DNA of 64,000 bases from Trichoplax adhaerens. Lineage: Eukaryota > Placozoa > Uniplacotomia > Trichoplacea > Trichoplacidae. Under the pieces are notes generated by a model. The model saw only the letters and a program-made list of their open reading frames with translations. It did no database searches and was not told the DNA's origin. Where the stretch lies: assembly GCF_000150275.1 (NCBI RefSeq), contig NW_002060950.1, forward strand, positions 1,476,106 to 1,540,105, read 5' to 3'. Below are positions 24,009 to 34,200 of the stretch, one piece after another (position 1 is the stretch's first letter; each line of letters begins with the position of its first letter). The position numbers were made by a program, and so were the translations under genes.

Positions 24009-26880
24009 CGAAATAGATGGAAATTTTAAATTCAAATTCAAATGCAAATCTATAGATATTGAATGTATCGCAATTGCACATTTATGGAGCGGTGCTATTT
24101 ATTGGCTGGACTGGATAAAATTCAGTGAAAAATTGGCTATCTTTTCTATCCGAAATTCATCGAAATAGTAATTTTATGAATTATAAACAAAAACATTTTG
24201 CTAATCCAAGAAGTTTCATCATCAAGTGCATATTTAATTTCTATATATTTAATACCTCGGATCAGTCAGAGGAAATTAAAAATTATTCTGTATTATATAA
24301 ATTGAAAAGTACTGCTTCTAGCTAGTAGTTTCATCCTAACTATCAAAATTCACACATGCGATGTTTCTACTACTTGCCTTCTATCTTGCCGTTCAGAATT
24401 TCTCCTTTTCTGGTTCTTAGTTCAATTTTTCTTGTAATTTTTTTTGGAAAGTTGATTTAATGTATCGTGTACATACTGAGCCGTTTAATGTTGTTGGTAG
24501 TACTAACTTCCCATTAATTCTTGGACATTGATTAGGTATGGTACTATTGATTACTCAGCAGTCTTTGTAGTACTAACAATTTTATCTAATAGGATCGGTA
24601 TATTCGTATATTTGTATTAGTAACTTACTATGGTTATCTTAATTTGTTTGCAAGTATAAAAGAGCATCTGAAAGTACCGGTATCTATTTGTCAAATTTTA
24701 TTTTAGTGATACGATGTCGTCATATTGTAGATTTTATCATCGAAATACTGCTCGTACGTATACAGCAGATATACAATAATCTTTCCTTATTCTACTTGTA
24801 TTAAAATTATGATATCACCTAGCGTAAGAGTATGCTTTTTGCCAATCTAGGATATCATTTGGTTAGAATATCATTCATGGCCGAGGAGATACGGTATTCA
24901 TTAGCTTACTTGAACATTTTTCTTTGACCTTAGCATGCTACTTTGTAAAATAAGCATTGCCTGCGATTTGAATGCAAAAGCTGTTACTACAAGTGCGTTT
25001 TGGCTATTTTTAAGAATAGATTCGGTCTTAGGAATGTCCGTAGTCAATCTTAAGAATTTGGCCTTAATTAAACATGGTCGGACATTACTAACACTTTTAC
25101 GAAAACAGATTGAAAAGGTGTTACTGTATATTCTTTCGGTTAGTTACTAAGACATTTTTGATTGTAATATATATATTCGAATAGAATCAATTTCAAATTG
25201 GTACAAGTGTATGAAATGTTCAGTAAATCTGATTATGATGTTACGATATGATCGTTTGAAGCATATGATATCATGAATTAATAAAAATTATGACAATCTA
25301 TGTCTTAACAATTTCGTAATAAAAATTGATGTACCAACTTTGTGTATGGCCCATATAAAATGAGTATAATTATAATACAATACTTACTATGAACTGTAGT
25401 AAATGGACTAACTCTATTTTTATTTAGAAAGTATTATCTTATTCCATATAGTTATTATATAAAGTCGAAGTTTTTAAGCATTATCACGCATTTTTTCGTC
25501 ACAGTACCGTAATCTTGGCCATGAATTAGCTTCGTTCCTATTTAGAAAATTCTGCTTACTGCAGCTAATACGATTAAGATATGAAGCTGATTTTCTACAG
25601 TAGCTATCAGTACCTAATTTTCGTAATATTACTTGGCTGAATGAAATACGTATAATTTTATTTCTGCTTGGAAAATATATTTATCTTATTCAATAAAACT
25701 GAGATATAAAAGGATATATGATAGTTATTAACGCGTAAATTTTCGTGATATCCACTTCGCTAAATGAACTAACTCTATTCTATTTTCTGATAGAGAATAT
25801 TTCTCAGCTAACCAGATTTCAAATAATTGAAAATAGAATTGAGATTATAATTATTATTATTATGCTATTTTCGCATTAGTAGTCTTGTCAAGGGAACAAC
25901 TCTGTTTATATTTAGAAACTATTACCCATCTTACCCAATGATTAGACCACTCTTTCAGTGGCGTAGCAAGCTTTCTGTAGTGGTTGAAAGTTATTCAGCT
26001 ATAGTGCAGCCTTTAATTCGATCTTTTAAATTTTCAAGGTATTTATATTTAATTTAGCTCATATTCCCCATAAACAGATCATTTCCACCGTGGGCAATTA
26101 GCTCCCGATGTTTTTGTTCATTTTTACCGCAGTATTGAGCAACTTTATGTCTTTAAAATTTCTAATGCAAACCAACGGTCACTGGTAAATGTACACTGTA
26201 CAGTCAATTCAACCAGTATACAAGTTACGCTGTAATAGTGGTCTATATAATTTGAATATGAGATTAAAATTAATATTGCCTTTTTACTCAATTTGCAATG
26301 CTAACTATTCTAAATCATAGCTAGCCCAGTTTCTATTTAGAAACGAGTGCTTACTGTGACCATTATAATGAAAATATAGAATTAAGATTATAGTTATCTA
26401 CGAACTATTTATTATGCTTATTTCAATACAGAAACAATTATTTATCTTACCTATTTTAATGAGGATATTAGAAATTGAGATTATATCGTAGTTTTCAGTA
26501 AGTTATTTTTCGTGATACGTGTACGCATACTGTATAAGGGACCTGTCACAAACTTCGTTTGTTACTATGAATTCTTCTTCCATGATTACCTGTAAAACCT
26601 TCTACCGTATTATAAATCTACTACCAAGCGTCAATACTTTCACTACCTTGACGAAGGACCTTAGTCAACAGTAAGAGCTAGTTTAGAAGTTTACTAGGTA
26701 ATATTACAGAAGCTATCTTTATTCAACTGTCGTTCCACTCCACAGCTTAAATTACTATCCTCTCTTTTTTAAGTACAAATGCGCTTACTTATATGCTTGT
26801 GCCAAGCCCCACCTGTACAATCTATTCATTATTTCCTATACCGTAATATAGTCTTTTTCTGTACACATGTAATTATATCT
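24009..26880. other. Non-coding remainder of duplication unit A
   Basis: Most of this stretch has a counterpart in unit B (24001-24640 and 25680-26880). About 24650-25680 has none. Open frames at 24125-24325 and 24935-25150 have no recognisable domain and do not persist in unit B, so I leave them out. Confidence 0.6.
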
Positions 26881-27339
26881 GTTTCTGTCCTCTATTATTA
26901 AAATATGCAAATTGCTGTATGATTTAAATAACAAAGAATATTGTTAGTAAAGGAGTAATTGCACTGAAAATTAGTAAAGTTAGTATTGGAAATTCTCCTA
27001 TACCCACTATTAGTGTAAGGTATCAAAATTATCGGATACAGTACTCAGCCGTGTAAGCGAAAGTTTTATAGAAATTCCTCTAAATTGAAAGGGCTAAATA
27101 TTGATAGCATTGGATAAATAGCTACGAAATCTCTGCAAGATATTCCGCCTAAAGTATTCAAACAATTTTAAAGATTGACGACGTGATTACTAGTATTGTA
27201 TGCTGAAAAGAATACTGACATAGCTAATTATCAAATTGGTACTACGAAGAAAAATGATTAAGTATTAATCGGTTAAAATTTTAAAGATATAGACTTGGTT
27301 ACAACTTCAACGGTTTACATAGCAATTGAAAAAGCACTT

Positions 27340-27347
27340 TATATAAA
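27340..27347 (+). promoter_or_regulatory. TATA-like box upstream of GPCR 5
   Basis: This is the counterpart of the 'tatataaa' before GPCR 4, again 172 bases before the ATG. The whole upstream block (26881-27511) matches 22223-22853 with few changes, so GPCR 5 probably inherited the same promoter. Confidence 0.3.
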
Positions 27348-27511
27348 TCAAAGCTATACAATATTACTTTATTGTAGATTAACAGCTTGTTTTGATGTGA
27401 TTTATTTCCTTCTCATTAAAGACTAAATTTACTTGATCTGTGTAAAAAGAATCAGATACAATATTCTTGTTTTCAAGGCCTGCTATTGAAAAGGATTAAA
27501 ACTCGAGTATA

Positions 27512-28627
27512 ATGTCTAATCATAGCCTTAGCTCAAATCAGACTAGCGGATTTACACCGCTTGCTAATGCTGAAGCTCAAGTACATTTTACTGCTTATGT
27601 GATTGTGATGGTTATAGCTATCCCTGCTAATATAGTCACTATTTTTTCTTTTATCATCGATCGTACATTGTGTACCAATTTTAATCTCTTCTTGCTTAAC
27701 ATGGCTTTCATCGATTTGTTGACCAGTTTATTTCGCATCGGTTTCAACGCTTTCTGTATTGCCACTATTGGAAATTCTACATGGCCATATGGTCAGCCAC
27801 TATGTGATTTTGACGGATTTATACAATGCGTTGTCTATGCCGCTAACATTTACACTCTCATGGTTATAGCAGTTTGCCGTTATATAGCAATTGTTCATTC
27901 CAAACAGCATTTAATTACCAAAAAAGTTGTCTGTATTATTATTGCTATCATTTGGGCCTTTAGTTCCCTGTGTTCGGTCTTTCCTATCATGGGTTGGAAT
28001 CGATTTCGCTATCAACCTTACGAGCACGCTTGCGTGCCTGATTGGTCTTATGAGAAGAGCTTTCCTTTTTATGTTATGGCTACCGAATTTGTTCTCCCAA
28101 TGATAATTTTACTTTACTGTTACACCGGAATATTTATCAACCTAAGGAGAAATTCATTTCGAATGCGTACTGTTTCAGAATTGAACAGTGGCAATAATGA
28201 GGCCATGAAGAAAATAGCCCAGCGTGAGGGAAAGGTTTCTCGTGGCATGTTTATCATCTTCTTAGCCTTCGTCATTTGTTTTGCACCATATAGCATATGT
28301 ATGTTTCTATTAAAACCTGTATTCAATATTGAATTAAACAGGGGTTTGGTCTTCTTTTGCGGATTTATGGCCAATGTGAATAGCTTACTGAATCCTATTA
28401 TTTATGCTATCTTGTATAAACGCTTTCGGCAAGCTTACTATCAAGTGCTGTGCTATTGCTACAGTAAATTAACATTCAGCTCTTTAGTGGATCATGCAGG
28501 ATGCAATCGCAATCACGGATTGCGATCATCAGAAATGGGTGTCATCGAAAATAATAACGCCAATCATTCTACCAGTCCATCTATGAAAGCTTCTAATGAT
28601 GATGGTAAAAAATATCGAGTGTTTTAG
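27512..28627 (+). CDS. Opsin-like class A GPCR 5, duplicate of GPCR 4 with shortened tail
   Basis: This 371-residue receptor is nearly identical to GPCR 4 through TM1-TM7. It keeps the disulfide cysteines, CRY, CFAPY, Asn at the Schiff-base lysine position, Asp at the counterion position, and the NPIIY motif. Differences cluster in loop 2 (GWNRFRYQ, CVPDW), the TM6-TM7 loop (LLKPVFNIELNRG against LLASAFNIPIDKG) and the tail. The four-cysteine run of GPCR 4 is reduced (VLCYCYSK). Near 28617 two bases are missing relative to GPCR 4 (cga-gtg against cga-agg-cg). This shifts the frame to an early stop and removes the last 13 residues; the lost codons remain readable in the DNA. The transmembrane core is intact, so it is probably functional. 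Confidence 0.9.
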   Translation: MSNHSLSSNQTSGFTPLANAEAQVHFTAYVIVMVIAIPANIVTIFSFIIDRTLCTNFNLFLLNMAFIDLLTSLFRIGFNAFCIATIGNSTWPYGQPLCDFDGFIQCVVYAANIYTLMVIAVCRYIAIVHSKQHLITKKVVCIIIAIIWAFSSLCSVFPIMGWNRFRYQPYEHACVPDWSYEKSFPFYVMATEFVLPMIILLYCYTGIFINLRRNSFRMRTVSELNSGNNEAMKKIAQREGKVSRGMFIIFLAFVICFAPYSICMFLLKPVFNIELNRGLVFFCGFMANVNSLLNPIIYAILYKRFRQAYYQVLCYCYSKLTFSSLVDHAGCNRNHGLRSSEMGVIENNNANHSTSPSMKASNDDGKKYRVF

Positions 28628-29483
28628 CTTCATCTACAACAAAGAGGACATTCCTCATCCCAGCCACTCGCCCTTGAAATGAGCAGCGCGAGGGTATTTA
28701 TACTACTGTACTGTTAAATGACTTTGATTATGGGTTCATTTCAATAGCTCAGTATAAGATTCTTACAGTACTTTTTACCTCAAGATTTCTTCATGTAAAA
28801 CGAATAGATCTAAGGTAGTCATTTCTGCAGAGTACTGATTATTAAAATAGTATTCGTTATATCGCTAAGGGTGGCCACTAGGCCTTTAAATTTTGATTTC
28901 ATGTAATATTCTGATGAAAATTGAATAAACATAAAATCTTTATAGAGTTTTCTACACAGCCATTTTGATTGTTACATTTTCTTATAACGGTTACTATCGA
29001 CAGAGCAAGCTTTGCTTGCATACTCAAGCGATCCTTAGACACATTATAATGATTGGTATAGAATTGACCACAGTACTAAGGACATTGAACCGCACTGTAG
29101 ATATCTTACAGTACCTGTTAATCTTGACTTGGTATGTCCATCACCGTACATTAGTTATCGTAATGTGCTTTGGACTATTAACTAATCTTAATATAACATA
29201 GTACATTACTATTACAGGGATATATATATATAATACTATCTGTTAATTTTATTAACAAATTGAGCATAAACGTATATTTGACAGTTTCGTTTACCAACCT
29301 TAACATAGCATTAATACTGTATATAGTAACCATCCTTATTCGGTAAACATACTAATACGAAAGTTACTTAACGAAATTTGAATTGGTATAGAAATGAATG
29401 ATCTCTAGGGTTTATGTAAATATTATTGAGAAGGTAGAAGCGATTGATACACATCAGGAGGTACTATTAGTTCTATTGCTCTC
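28628..29483. other. 3' flank of GPCR 5, no gene supported
   Basis: The stretch opens with the former coding tail of GPCR 5 (to 28652), then the inserted block. A 78-codon open frame at 28965-29201 is hydrophobic and recurs in copy 2 (30520-30729). Because the DNA is duplicated, that repetition is not evidence of coding. Confidence 0.5.
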
Positions 29484-29731
29484 ATGCAATTCGTAGTGTT
29501 ACCCTACTGTAGTTCCCTGTCCCGGTTATTTTTGATTGCTATATATCATATAACAAAAAATGTTTCTAAGAGGATAATGTCAGTTAGTCAGCGATCTGAT
29601 AGGCGAAAGCGAAGTGAACAACGTGGAAATACACGATCAGTACGTACATTAAATCAATCTGTAAGTAATATCAGGAATTCTGAAGTAGATAGTACTCCTA
29701 GAGATCANAATCAGCCAGCAGGTAATCGTAG
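29484..29731 (+). pseudogene. GPCR-derived TM5/loop-3-like fragment, copy 1, runs into gap
   Basis: Residues 17-34 of this frame (LIAIYHITKNVSKRIMSV) resemble the TM5/third-loop junction of GPCR 2 (LAIYNFIKKNSQRIRAFS): same I-Y, K, S and R-I spacing. A basic and polar segment follows (RSDRRKRSEQRG), not TM6. No TM1-4 is visible upstream, so I read it as a receptor relic or a stray exon. The frame is cut by N at 29732. The apparent continuation into the receptor end at 29912 is an artefact of reading through the gap. Confidence 0.35.
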
Positions 29732-29911
29732 NNNNNNNNNNNNNNNNNNNNNNNNNNNNNNNNNNNNNNNNNNNNNNNNNNNNNNNNNNNNNNNNNNNNN
29801 NNNNNNNNNNNNNNNNNNNNNNNNNNNNNNNNNNNNNNNNNNNNNNNNNNNNNNNNNNNNNNNNNNNNNNNNNNNNNNNNNNNNNNNNNNNNNNNNNNNN
29901 NNNNNNNNNNN
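29732..29911. other. Assembly gap (180 N)
   Basis: A run of 180 undetermined bases, with one further ambiguous base at 29708. It hides the junction of the inner tandem duplication: the end of the copy 1 downstream frame and everything of the sixth receptor before its TM7. Confidence 1.
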
Positions 29912-30182
29912 TTGCGGATTTATGGCCAATGTGAATAGCTTACTGAATCCTATTATTTATGCTATCTTGTATAAACGCTTTCGGCAAGCTTACTATCAAG
30001 TGCTGTGTTATTGCTACAGTAAATTAACATTCAGCTCTTTAGTGGATCATGCAGGATGCAATCGCAATCACGGATTACGATCATCAGAAATGGGTGTCAT
30101 CGAAAATAATAACGCCAATCATTCTACCAGTCCATCTATGAAAGCTTCTAATGATGATGGTAAAAAATATCGAGTGTTTTAG
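29912..30182 (+). pseudogene. Partial sixth receptor: TM7 and tail of a GPCR 5 copy
   Basis: Immediately after the gap the frame resumes with the TM7 region (CGFMANVNSLLNPIIY) and continues to the same shortened tail and stop as GPCR 5, almost without change. The shared early stop shows this copy arose after the two-base loss. TM1-TM6 would have to fit in 180 N, which is too short, so this is a 5'-truncated copy unless the gap is much longer than drawn. Confidence 0.7.
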
Positions 30183-30905
30183 CTTCATCTACAACAAAGA
30201 GGACATTCCTCATCCCAGCCACTCGCCCTTGAAATGAGCAGCGCGAGGGTATTTATACTACTGTACTGTTAAATGACTTTGATTATGGGTTCATTTCAAT
30301 AGCTCAGTATAAGATTCTTACAGTACTTTTTACCTAAAGATTTCTTCATGTAAAACGAATAGATCTAAGATAGTAATTTCTGCAGAGTACTGATTATTAA
30401 AATAGTATTCATTATATCGCTAAGAGTGGCTACTGGGCCTTTAAATTTTGATTTCGTGTAATATTCTGATGAAAATTGAATAAACATAGAATCTTTATAG
30501 AGTTTTCTACACAGCCATTTTGATTGTTACATTTTCTTATAACGGTTACTATCGACAGAGCAAGCTTTGCTTGCATACTCAAGCGATCCTTAGACACATT
30601 ATAATGATTGGTATAGAATTGACCACAGTACTAAGGACATTGAACCGCACTGTAGATATCTTACAGTACCTGCTAATCTTGACTTGGTATGTCCATCACC
30701 GTACATTAGTTATCGTAATGTGCTTTTAGCATTAATACTGTATATAGTAACCATCCTTATTCGGTAAACATACTAATACGAAAGTTACTTAACGAAATTT
30801 GAATTGGCATAGAAATGAATGATCTCTAGGGTTTATGTAAATATTATTGAGAAGGTAGAAGTGATTGATACACATCAGGAGGTACTATTAGTTCTATTGC
30901 TCTCA

Positions 30906-31298
30906 TGCAATTCGTAGTGTTACCCTACTGTAGTTCCCCTGTCCCGGTTATTTTTGATTGCTATATATCATATAACAAAAAGTGTTTCTAAGAGGATAAT
31001 GTCAGTTAGTCAACGATCTGATAGGCGAAAGCGAAGTGAACAACGTGGAAATACACGATCAGTACGTACATTAAATCAATCTGTAAGTCATATCAGGAAT
31101 TCTGAAGTAGATAGTACTCCTAGAGATCAAAATCAGCCAGCAGGTAATCGTAGCAGAAACTATCATCATCGCCAATTACATCGAATAGGAAGATTAGGTG
31201 ATATTGACTCGATAGCAACAATCGATGATTTTGTATCTGCTCAGCATACATGCGGCTATATGAACCATTCCTGCAGTTACTGCAATGCACAAATGTAG
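30906..31298 (+). pseudogene. GPCR-derived TM5/loop-3-like fragment, copy 2
   Basis: Second copy of the 29484 frame. An extra C near 30938 breaks the frame after 'CSS', so the stretch shared with copy 1 is open only from about 30954, where there is no ATG. It continues past the copy 1 gap as a polar tail with a Cys-containing end (HTCGYMNHSCSYCNAQM) and stops at 31298. No family is recognised for the tail. It is either the last exon of an unknown gene or decayed receptor DNA. Confidence 0.3.
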
Positions 31299-34200
31299 TA
31301 CTTTTGTACAGCATACAGTACACGGTAAAAAGTTACTGAACCTCTGACAGGTCTATCAAATGGTAATACTATGACTGTTAAATGAGCACATTATCGTAAA
31401 CCGTCAGCAAAGCGACGGGAGTTTGCACTAGTAGATAGCGAAATAAATGGAAATATGTAATGTAACTAGTATTGTGATTGTAGACTGTTAGCCATGTTTA
31501 GTATAATGTACGGTAGATATTTATCCTAAGTGATATTTGGTAGCTATGACTATAGACTGTAGTGGTATAGACACTATGCTAGAGTACAGATGACTATATA
31601 TAGTAAGGTGTTGAGTTACTAATAAGGCTATACGTAAAAATAGAAATGTAAATCATATATTAGGATATGGTTAATTCATTGTACTTTGGCTGGTGTGAAT
31701 AATATCTACGTAAGTACAGTACTGTAGTCTTATCCATATTGGATTAATGATGGTCCGCAGTAGAATAGTCTTACTAAGAATAATTTAACTAAGTGTAAAA
31801 TAAGGTAAAAGGTTGCCATGCGGATTGTAGCTGCGAATGCTAAGGAAAGTATAAAAGCATACAACTTTAGATTATTCTGTTAGTTCGTTCTAGAAGTCTT
31901 TAGTACTAGTATTCGGCTAAAGTAGAGTTGTGTGTAGTTAATCTTTGTATAAGATTCAATAAAGCCGTTATTTTTCTAAAATTTGGAATCTCGTGATTGG
32001 TATATATCACAAAATATTAAATTCAAATTCAAATGCATATCTTTAGATATTGCTTGTATCGCAATTGTACATTTATGGAGCGGTGCTATTTATTAGCTAG
32101 ACTGGATAAAATTCGGTGAAACATTGACTATCTTTTCTATCCGAAATTCATCGAAATAGTAATTGTATGAATTATAAACAAAACATTTTGCTAATCCAAG
32201 AAGTTTCATCATCAAGTGCATATTTAATTTCTACATATTTAATGCCTCGGATCGGTCAGAGGAAATTAAAAATTATTCTGTATTATATAAATTGAAAAGT
32301 ACTGCTTTAACTAACTAGCTAATCATTTATGGCCATTTTCAAATATTATGAATTACAAGTTAAATTCAGATTTGCGATATACTGTAAAAACTGATAGTAC
32401 CAGTGCTATATTTTAAATGAATAAGTATAATAGAAGTACCATTGAATTATTCATTGCATCGAAATATATTGCAAATCAATGTTGACAAAATAGCGTAAGG
32501 TAGTTGTTGGAAACTCTAGGATTTTATTTCGTCATTAGCGTTGATTTTATTATCTGATTCTAGTTAGTAGTTTCTTCCTAATTATCAAAATTCACACACG
32601 CGATATTTCTACTGTTTGCCTTCTATCTTGCCGTTCAGAATTTTTCCTTTTCTGGTTCTTAAATCAATTTTTCTAGTAATTTTTTTGGCAAAGTTGCTTT
32701 AATGCATAATGTACATACTGAGCCGTTTAATGTTGTTGGTAGTACTGATTTTCCATTAATTCTTGGATATTGATTAGGTATGGTACTATTGATTATACAG
32801 CAGCCTTTGTAGTATTAATACTTCTATCTAATAGGATCGGTATATTCATATATTCGTATTAGTAACTTACTACGCTTATTTATCTTATTCAATAAAACTG
32901 AGATATAAAGGTAAGGATATATGATAGTTATTAACGCGTAAATTTTCGTGATATTCACTTCGCTAAATGAACTAACTCTATTCTATTTTCTGATAGAGAA
33001 TATTTCTTAGCTAACCGGATTTCAAATAATTGAAAATAGAATTGAAATTATAAATATTATTATGCTATTTTCGTATTAGTAGCCTTGTCAAGGGAACAAC
33101 CCTGTTTGTATTTAGAAACTATTACCCATCTTACCCAATGACTAGACCACTCTTTCAGTGGCGTAGCAAGTTTTCTGTAGTGGTTGAAAGCTATTCAGAT
33201 ATAGTGCAGCCTTTAATTCGATCTTTTAAATTTTCAAGGTATTTATATTTAATTTAGCTCATATTCCCCATAAACAGATCATTTCCACCGTGGGCAATTA
33301 GCTCCCGATGTTTTTGTTCATTTTTACCGCAGTATTGAGCAACTTTATGTCTTTAAAATTTCTAATGCAAACCAACGGTCACTGGTAAATGTACACTGTA
33401 CAGTCAATTCAACCAGTATACAAGTTACGCTGTAATAGTGGTCTATACAGTATAATTTGGATATGAGATTAAAATTAATATTGCCTTTTTACTCAATCTG
33501 CAATGCTAACTATTCTAAATCATAGCTAGCCCAGTTTCTATTTAGAAACCAGTGCTTACTGTGACCATTATAATGAAAATATAGAATTAAGATTATAGTT
33601 ATCTACGAACTATTTATTATGCTTATTTCAATACAGAAACAATTTATTATCTTACCTATTTTAATGAGGATATTAGAAATTGAGATTATATCGTAGTTTT
33701 CAGTAAGCTATTTTTCGTGATACGCGTACGCATACTGTATAAGGGACCTGTCACAAATTTCGTTTGTTACTATGAATTCTCTTCTTCTATGATTACCTGT
33801 AAAACCTTCTACCGTATTATAAATCTGCTACCAAGCGTCAATACTTTCACTACCTTGACGAAGGACCTTAGTCAACAGTAAGAGTTATTCTAGAAGTTTA
33901 CTAGGTAATATTACAAAAGCTATCTTTATTCAACTGTCGTTCCACTCCGCAGCTTAAATTACTATCCTCTCTTTTTTAAGTACAAATGCGCTTCCTTATA
34001 TGCTTGTGCCAAACTCCACCTGTACAATCTGTTCATTATTTCCTATACCGTAATATAGTCTTTTTCTGTGCACATGTAATTATATCAATTATTCCAGAAC
34101 ATATACATGTGTTAAACAATATATTACGTGCCAACTTAAATCAGCTTAGTGCCTAACAGATTGCATAAATGTGTGACAATTGCCATTTTGATTATTACCC

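Larger units (their letters stand above)
22223..26880 (+). repeat. Segmental duplication unit A (contains GPCR 4)
   Basis: This segment is repeated head-to-tail as unit B (26881-34086). Both start with 'gtttctgtcctctattatta' and end with 'acatgtaattatatc'. Homologous blocks: 22223-23996 with 26881-28652 (promoter and receptor), 24001-24025 with 31431-31455, 24026-24320 with 32013-32307, about 24320-24640 with 32566-32870, and about 25680-26880 with 32871-34086. Unit A alone carries about 24650-25680. The units touch without a spacer, as expected of a direct tandem duplication. Confidence 0.88.
28357..31153 (+). repeat. Inner tandem duplication (GPCR 5 3' end plus downstream block)
   Basis: 28357-29731 recurs as 29912-31153: the end of GPCR 5, its 3' flank, and the start of a downstream reading frame. 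The copies differ by scattered substitutions, a deletion of about 130 bases in copy 2 (after 'gtaatgtgctt' near 30725) and a one-base insertion near 30938. A run of 180 N separates them. Either a real recent tandem duplication or two haplotypes placed in series by the assembler would explain it. Confidence 0.8.
26881..34086 (+). repeat. Segmental duplication unit B (contains GPCR 5, expanded)
   Basis: This is the second copy of the 22223-26880 unit, directly abutting it. It has three extra blocks relative to unit A: about 28653-31430 (with its own tandem duplication), 31456-32012 and about 32308-32565. It lacks the counterpart of 24650-25680. Edges often carry short shared words ('ttat', 'ttctag'), consistent with microhomology-driven gain or loss. 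Which copy changed cannot be told without an outgroup. Confidence 0.86.

Noticed and set aside
24935-25150. 71-codon + frame with a hydrophobic stretch downstream of GPCR 4.
   Set aside because: It is in the part of unit A missing from unit B, shows no family resemblance, and lacks splice or promoter support.
29484-30182. A single 232-codon frame joining the TM5-like fragment to a receptor TM7 and tail.
   Set aside because: It runs through 180 undetermined bases; the two ends belong to opposite sides of a duplication junction, so the joined protein is not supported.
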